This document shows, piece after piece, positions 62,420 through 64,000 of a DNA stretch of 64,000 bases (the stretch's first letter is position 1; every line of letters begins with the position of its first letter). Both the position numbers and the translations under genes were made by a program. The notes under the pieces are model-generated. The model made no database searches. It saw only the letters and a program-made list of their open reading frames with translations, and was not told the DNA's origin. The DNA is from Agromyces tardus (GTDB lineage: Bacteria > Actinomycetota > Actinomycetes > Actinomycetales > Microbacteriaceae), in NCBI RefSeq assembly GCF_003710805.1, contig NZ_RHHB01000006.1:62001-126000 (forward strand). The letters run 5' to 3'.

Positions 62420-63211
62420 GTGAACGAGCTCCTCGACTGGATCCTCGGCACCGTGCAGAGCGTCGACCCGGTGCTGCGCACACTGCTGGCGGGCATCGGC
62501 ATCATGCTCGAGACCAGCGTGCTGGTCGGGCTCGTCGTCCCCGGCGACACGATCGTGATCGTGGCGTCGACCGCCGTCGACGGCCCCGTGGAGTACTTCG
62601 CGCTCGCCCTGGCCGTCGTGGTCGGCGCGCTCATCGGCGAGAGCATCGGCTTCGCGCTCGGGCGGTGGTTCGGGCCCGTCATCCAGCAGTCCCGGCTCGG
62701 CCGCCGCATCGGCGACGACAACTGGCACCGCGCCCAGCGCTACCTCGAGCGCCGCGGCGGCCCTGCGGTCTTCATCTCGCGCTTCCTGCCGGTGCTGCAC
62801 TCGCTCGTGCCCCTCACCGTGGGCATGAGCACGATGAGCTATCGCCGCTTCATCGCATGGACGGCGCCCGCCTGCGTCATCTGGGCGTTCGCCTACGTCT
62901 CCGTGGGATCGGCTGCCGCGGGAAGCTACCGCGAGCTCAGCCGCGAGCTGCACTGGGCGGGCTACCTCTTCGTCGGCGTGATCGCCGCATTCCTCCTCGT
63001 GGTGTGGGCCGCGAAGAAGCTGCTGCTGCGCTCCGAGGCGAAGCACATGGCGGATGCCTCGGAGTCGAGCGTCATCGTCGGCGCCGACGGGGTCGTGCGC
63101 ACGGTCGACATCGTCGAGGTCGACGATCCGCCAGGGGTCGACGGCGCTGCACGCGACGAAGGGCCGGATGCCGCGGCATCCGACCCCTCGAACCGTGATA
63201 CGACGCCCTAG
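62420..63211 (+). CDS. DedA-family membrane protein
   Basis: A 263-residue protein with VTT/SNARE-assoc topology. LVVPGDTIVI (about 34-43) and the re-entrant loop region with GALIGESIGFALGRWFG (about 75-91) are typical, as is FISRFLPVLHSLVPLTVG (about 118-135). DedA proteins flip undecaprenyl phosphate or related lipids and maintain membrane homeostasis. An acidic, disordered tail of about 55 residues (rich in Asp, Ala, Gly) follows the last helix. The TAG stop overlaps the stop of the convergent gene. Confidence 0.92.
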   Translation: MNELLDWILGTVQSVDPVLRTLLAGIGIMLETSVLVGLVVPGDTIVIVASTAVDGPVEYFALALAVVVGALIGESIGFALGRWFGPVIQQSRLGRRIGDDNWHRAQRYLERRGGPAVFISRFLPVLHSLVPLTVGMSTMSYRRFIAWTAPACVIWAFAYVSVGSAAAGSYRELSRELHWAGYLFVGVIAAFLLVVWAAKKLLLRSEAKHMADASESSVIVGADGVVRTVDIVEVDDPPGVDGAARDEGPDAAASDPSNRDTTP

Positions 63212-64000
63212 AAGAGCGACTTCTCGGCGAGCCAGTCCTTCGCGATCTGGTCCTCCGACTGCTGTTCGTTCACGCTCAGCGAGTTGAGCGCGACGAGTTC
63301 CTCGGGCGTGAGCGCGGCGCTGACGGTGTTGATGACCTTCGCCATCTCGTCGGTGACCTTCTCGCTCACGACGGGCACCACGTTCGAGGCGAGGAACAGG
63401 CCCTCGGGGTCCTCGAGCGTGACGAGGTCGTTCGCCTTGATGTTCGGGTCGGCGCTGTAGATGTTGACCATCTGCACCTGGTTGTCGACGAGCGCCTTGA
63501 GGGTGAGCGGGCCACCGCTGTCCTCGATCGGCGTGAATGCGACGTCGACGCCGTAGACGGACTTCAGCCCCTCCGGCCCGTACGGGCGCGTCGCGAGCTC
63601 GGAGTTGCCGCCGAGGGTGATGGAGGTCGTGACGTCCTTGAGGTCGGCGAGGCTCGTGACCCCGTTCTCCTCGGAGAACTTCTTCGTCACGTTGTACGAG
63701 TCCTGGTCGGTCGCCGGCGACTGGTCGAGCACGCGGAGCCCTTCGGGCAGCGCGCCCTCGAGCTCGGCGTAGACATCGTCGCTCGTGGTCGCCGTCGTGT
63801 CGGGCACGTAGTACTGGAGGAGGTTTCCCGTGTACTCGGGGAACACGTCGATCGCGCCGCTCTCGATCTCGGGGATGTAGACCTCGCGCTGGCCGATCCG
63901 GAACTGCCGGTCGACCGTGAAGCCGTTCGCCTCGAGTGCCTGCGCGTAGAGCTCGGCGATGATCGCGTTCGAGTAGTAGTCCTGCGAGCCGACGACGATC
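63208..64000 (-). CDS. OpuC/OsmF-type glycine betaine/choline-binding protein (5' end outside window)
   Basis: The C-terminal about 263 residues of an OpuAC-family substrate-binding protein. The visible part starts IVVGSQDYYSNAIIAELYAQ, the first strand of such proteins (usually G-S-K/Q-x-F-x-E-x), and contains EIESGAIDVFPEYTGNLLQY, the highly conserved D-x-x-PEYTG block lining the betaine site. It binds quaternary amines or related osmoprotectants for an ABC importer whose other genes should lie to the right. Its stop shares CTAG with the DedA stop. The signal peptide is outside the window. Confidence 0.9.
   Translation of the reverse strand, partial: IVVGSQDYYSNAIIAELYAQALEANGFTVDRQFRIGQREVYIPEIESGAIDVFPEYTGNLLQYYVPDTTATTSDDVYAELEGALPEGLRVLDQSPATDQDSYNVTKKFSEENGVTSLADLKDVTTSITLGGNSELATRPYGPEGLKSVYGVDVAFTPIEDSGGPLTLKALVDNQVQMVNIYSADPNIKANDLVTLEDPEGLFLASNVVPVVSEKVTDEMAKVINTVSAALTPEELVALNSLSVNEQQSEDQIAKDWLAEKSLF

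Overview
The window is about 70% G+C, packed with genes, rich in GTG starts and 4-bp start/stop overlaps, and carries actinobacterial landmarks: the hrcA-dnaJ-rsmE-HIT-phoH-ybeY-CNNM-era gene string, two-subunit cydAB with cydDC, DUF1990, DUF4870 pairs, and many apparent leaderless starts. Together with the very frequent GGATGCC word this points to a Microbacteriaceae-type chromosome (Agromyces/Microbacterium/Leifsonia-like); that placement is inference. There is no rRNA, prophage, CRISPR array or insertion sequence. Both ends cut a gene: an MFS transporter at the left and a compatible-solute binding protein at the right. No gene-free stretch exceeds 300 bases.

Layout. 1-4600 is a small catabolic/regulatory region: an MFS sugar-type transporter divergent from a LacI repressor with paired operators, then a Gfo/Idh/MocA dehydrogenase and a TetR regulator that share a near-identical operator-like element. 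4750-7900 holds a CAU tRNA, a GT4 glycosyltransferase, a NIPA/DMT-type membrane protein divergent from peptide deformylase, and tRNA-Asn. 8011-15433 is one minus-strand peptide ABC operon (binding lipoprotein, two permeases, a double-ATPase, an extra ATPase) ending in a 2-hydroxyacid dehydrogenase, with a strong hairpin just after the binding-protein gene. 15664-23207 is housekeeping: dnaG, dgt, dusB, ybaK-type deacylase, a DsbA/FrnE oxidoreductase with a coupled 42-aa Cys-X4-Cys miniprotein, uppS and recO. 23353-26019 holds a TRIC-type channel and leuA, the latter preceded by a classical leucine leader peptide.

26141-37441 is an almost continuous minus-strand run: MacB/LolD-like ABC exporter, a NarL-type two-component pair, era, CNNM/CBS protein, ybeY, phoH, HIT hydrolase, rsmE, dnaJ and hrcA under a CIRCE element. 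Two DUF4870 genes follow on the plus strand, then hemW, a DUF1990 protein, a small membrane protein and lepA. A second histidine kinase/response regulator pair with an alpha/beta hydrolase precedes rpsT. 46421-53369 contains holA (its stop lies in a 20-bp tandem repeat), comEC, comEA and leuS. 53453-60941 has pabB, a DUF305 gene remnant and the cydABDC operon for cytochrome bd. A BlaI repressor/M56 metalloprotease pair is divergent from cyd with palindromic operators in the shared intergenic space; a DedA protein and an OpuC-type binding protein close the window.

The most rewarding signals are the leuA attenuator (leader peptide with Leu-Leu-Leu-Leu), the over-represented GGATGCC word that also builds a terminator (in a window that carries comEA/comEC), a recurrent -10 hexamer placed 6-7 nt before start codons (leaderless genes), the FrnE-coupled miniprotein, and the operator pairs of the LacI, TetR and BlaI regulators.
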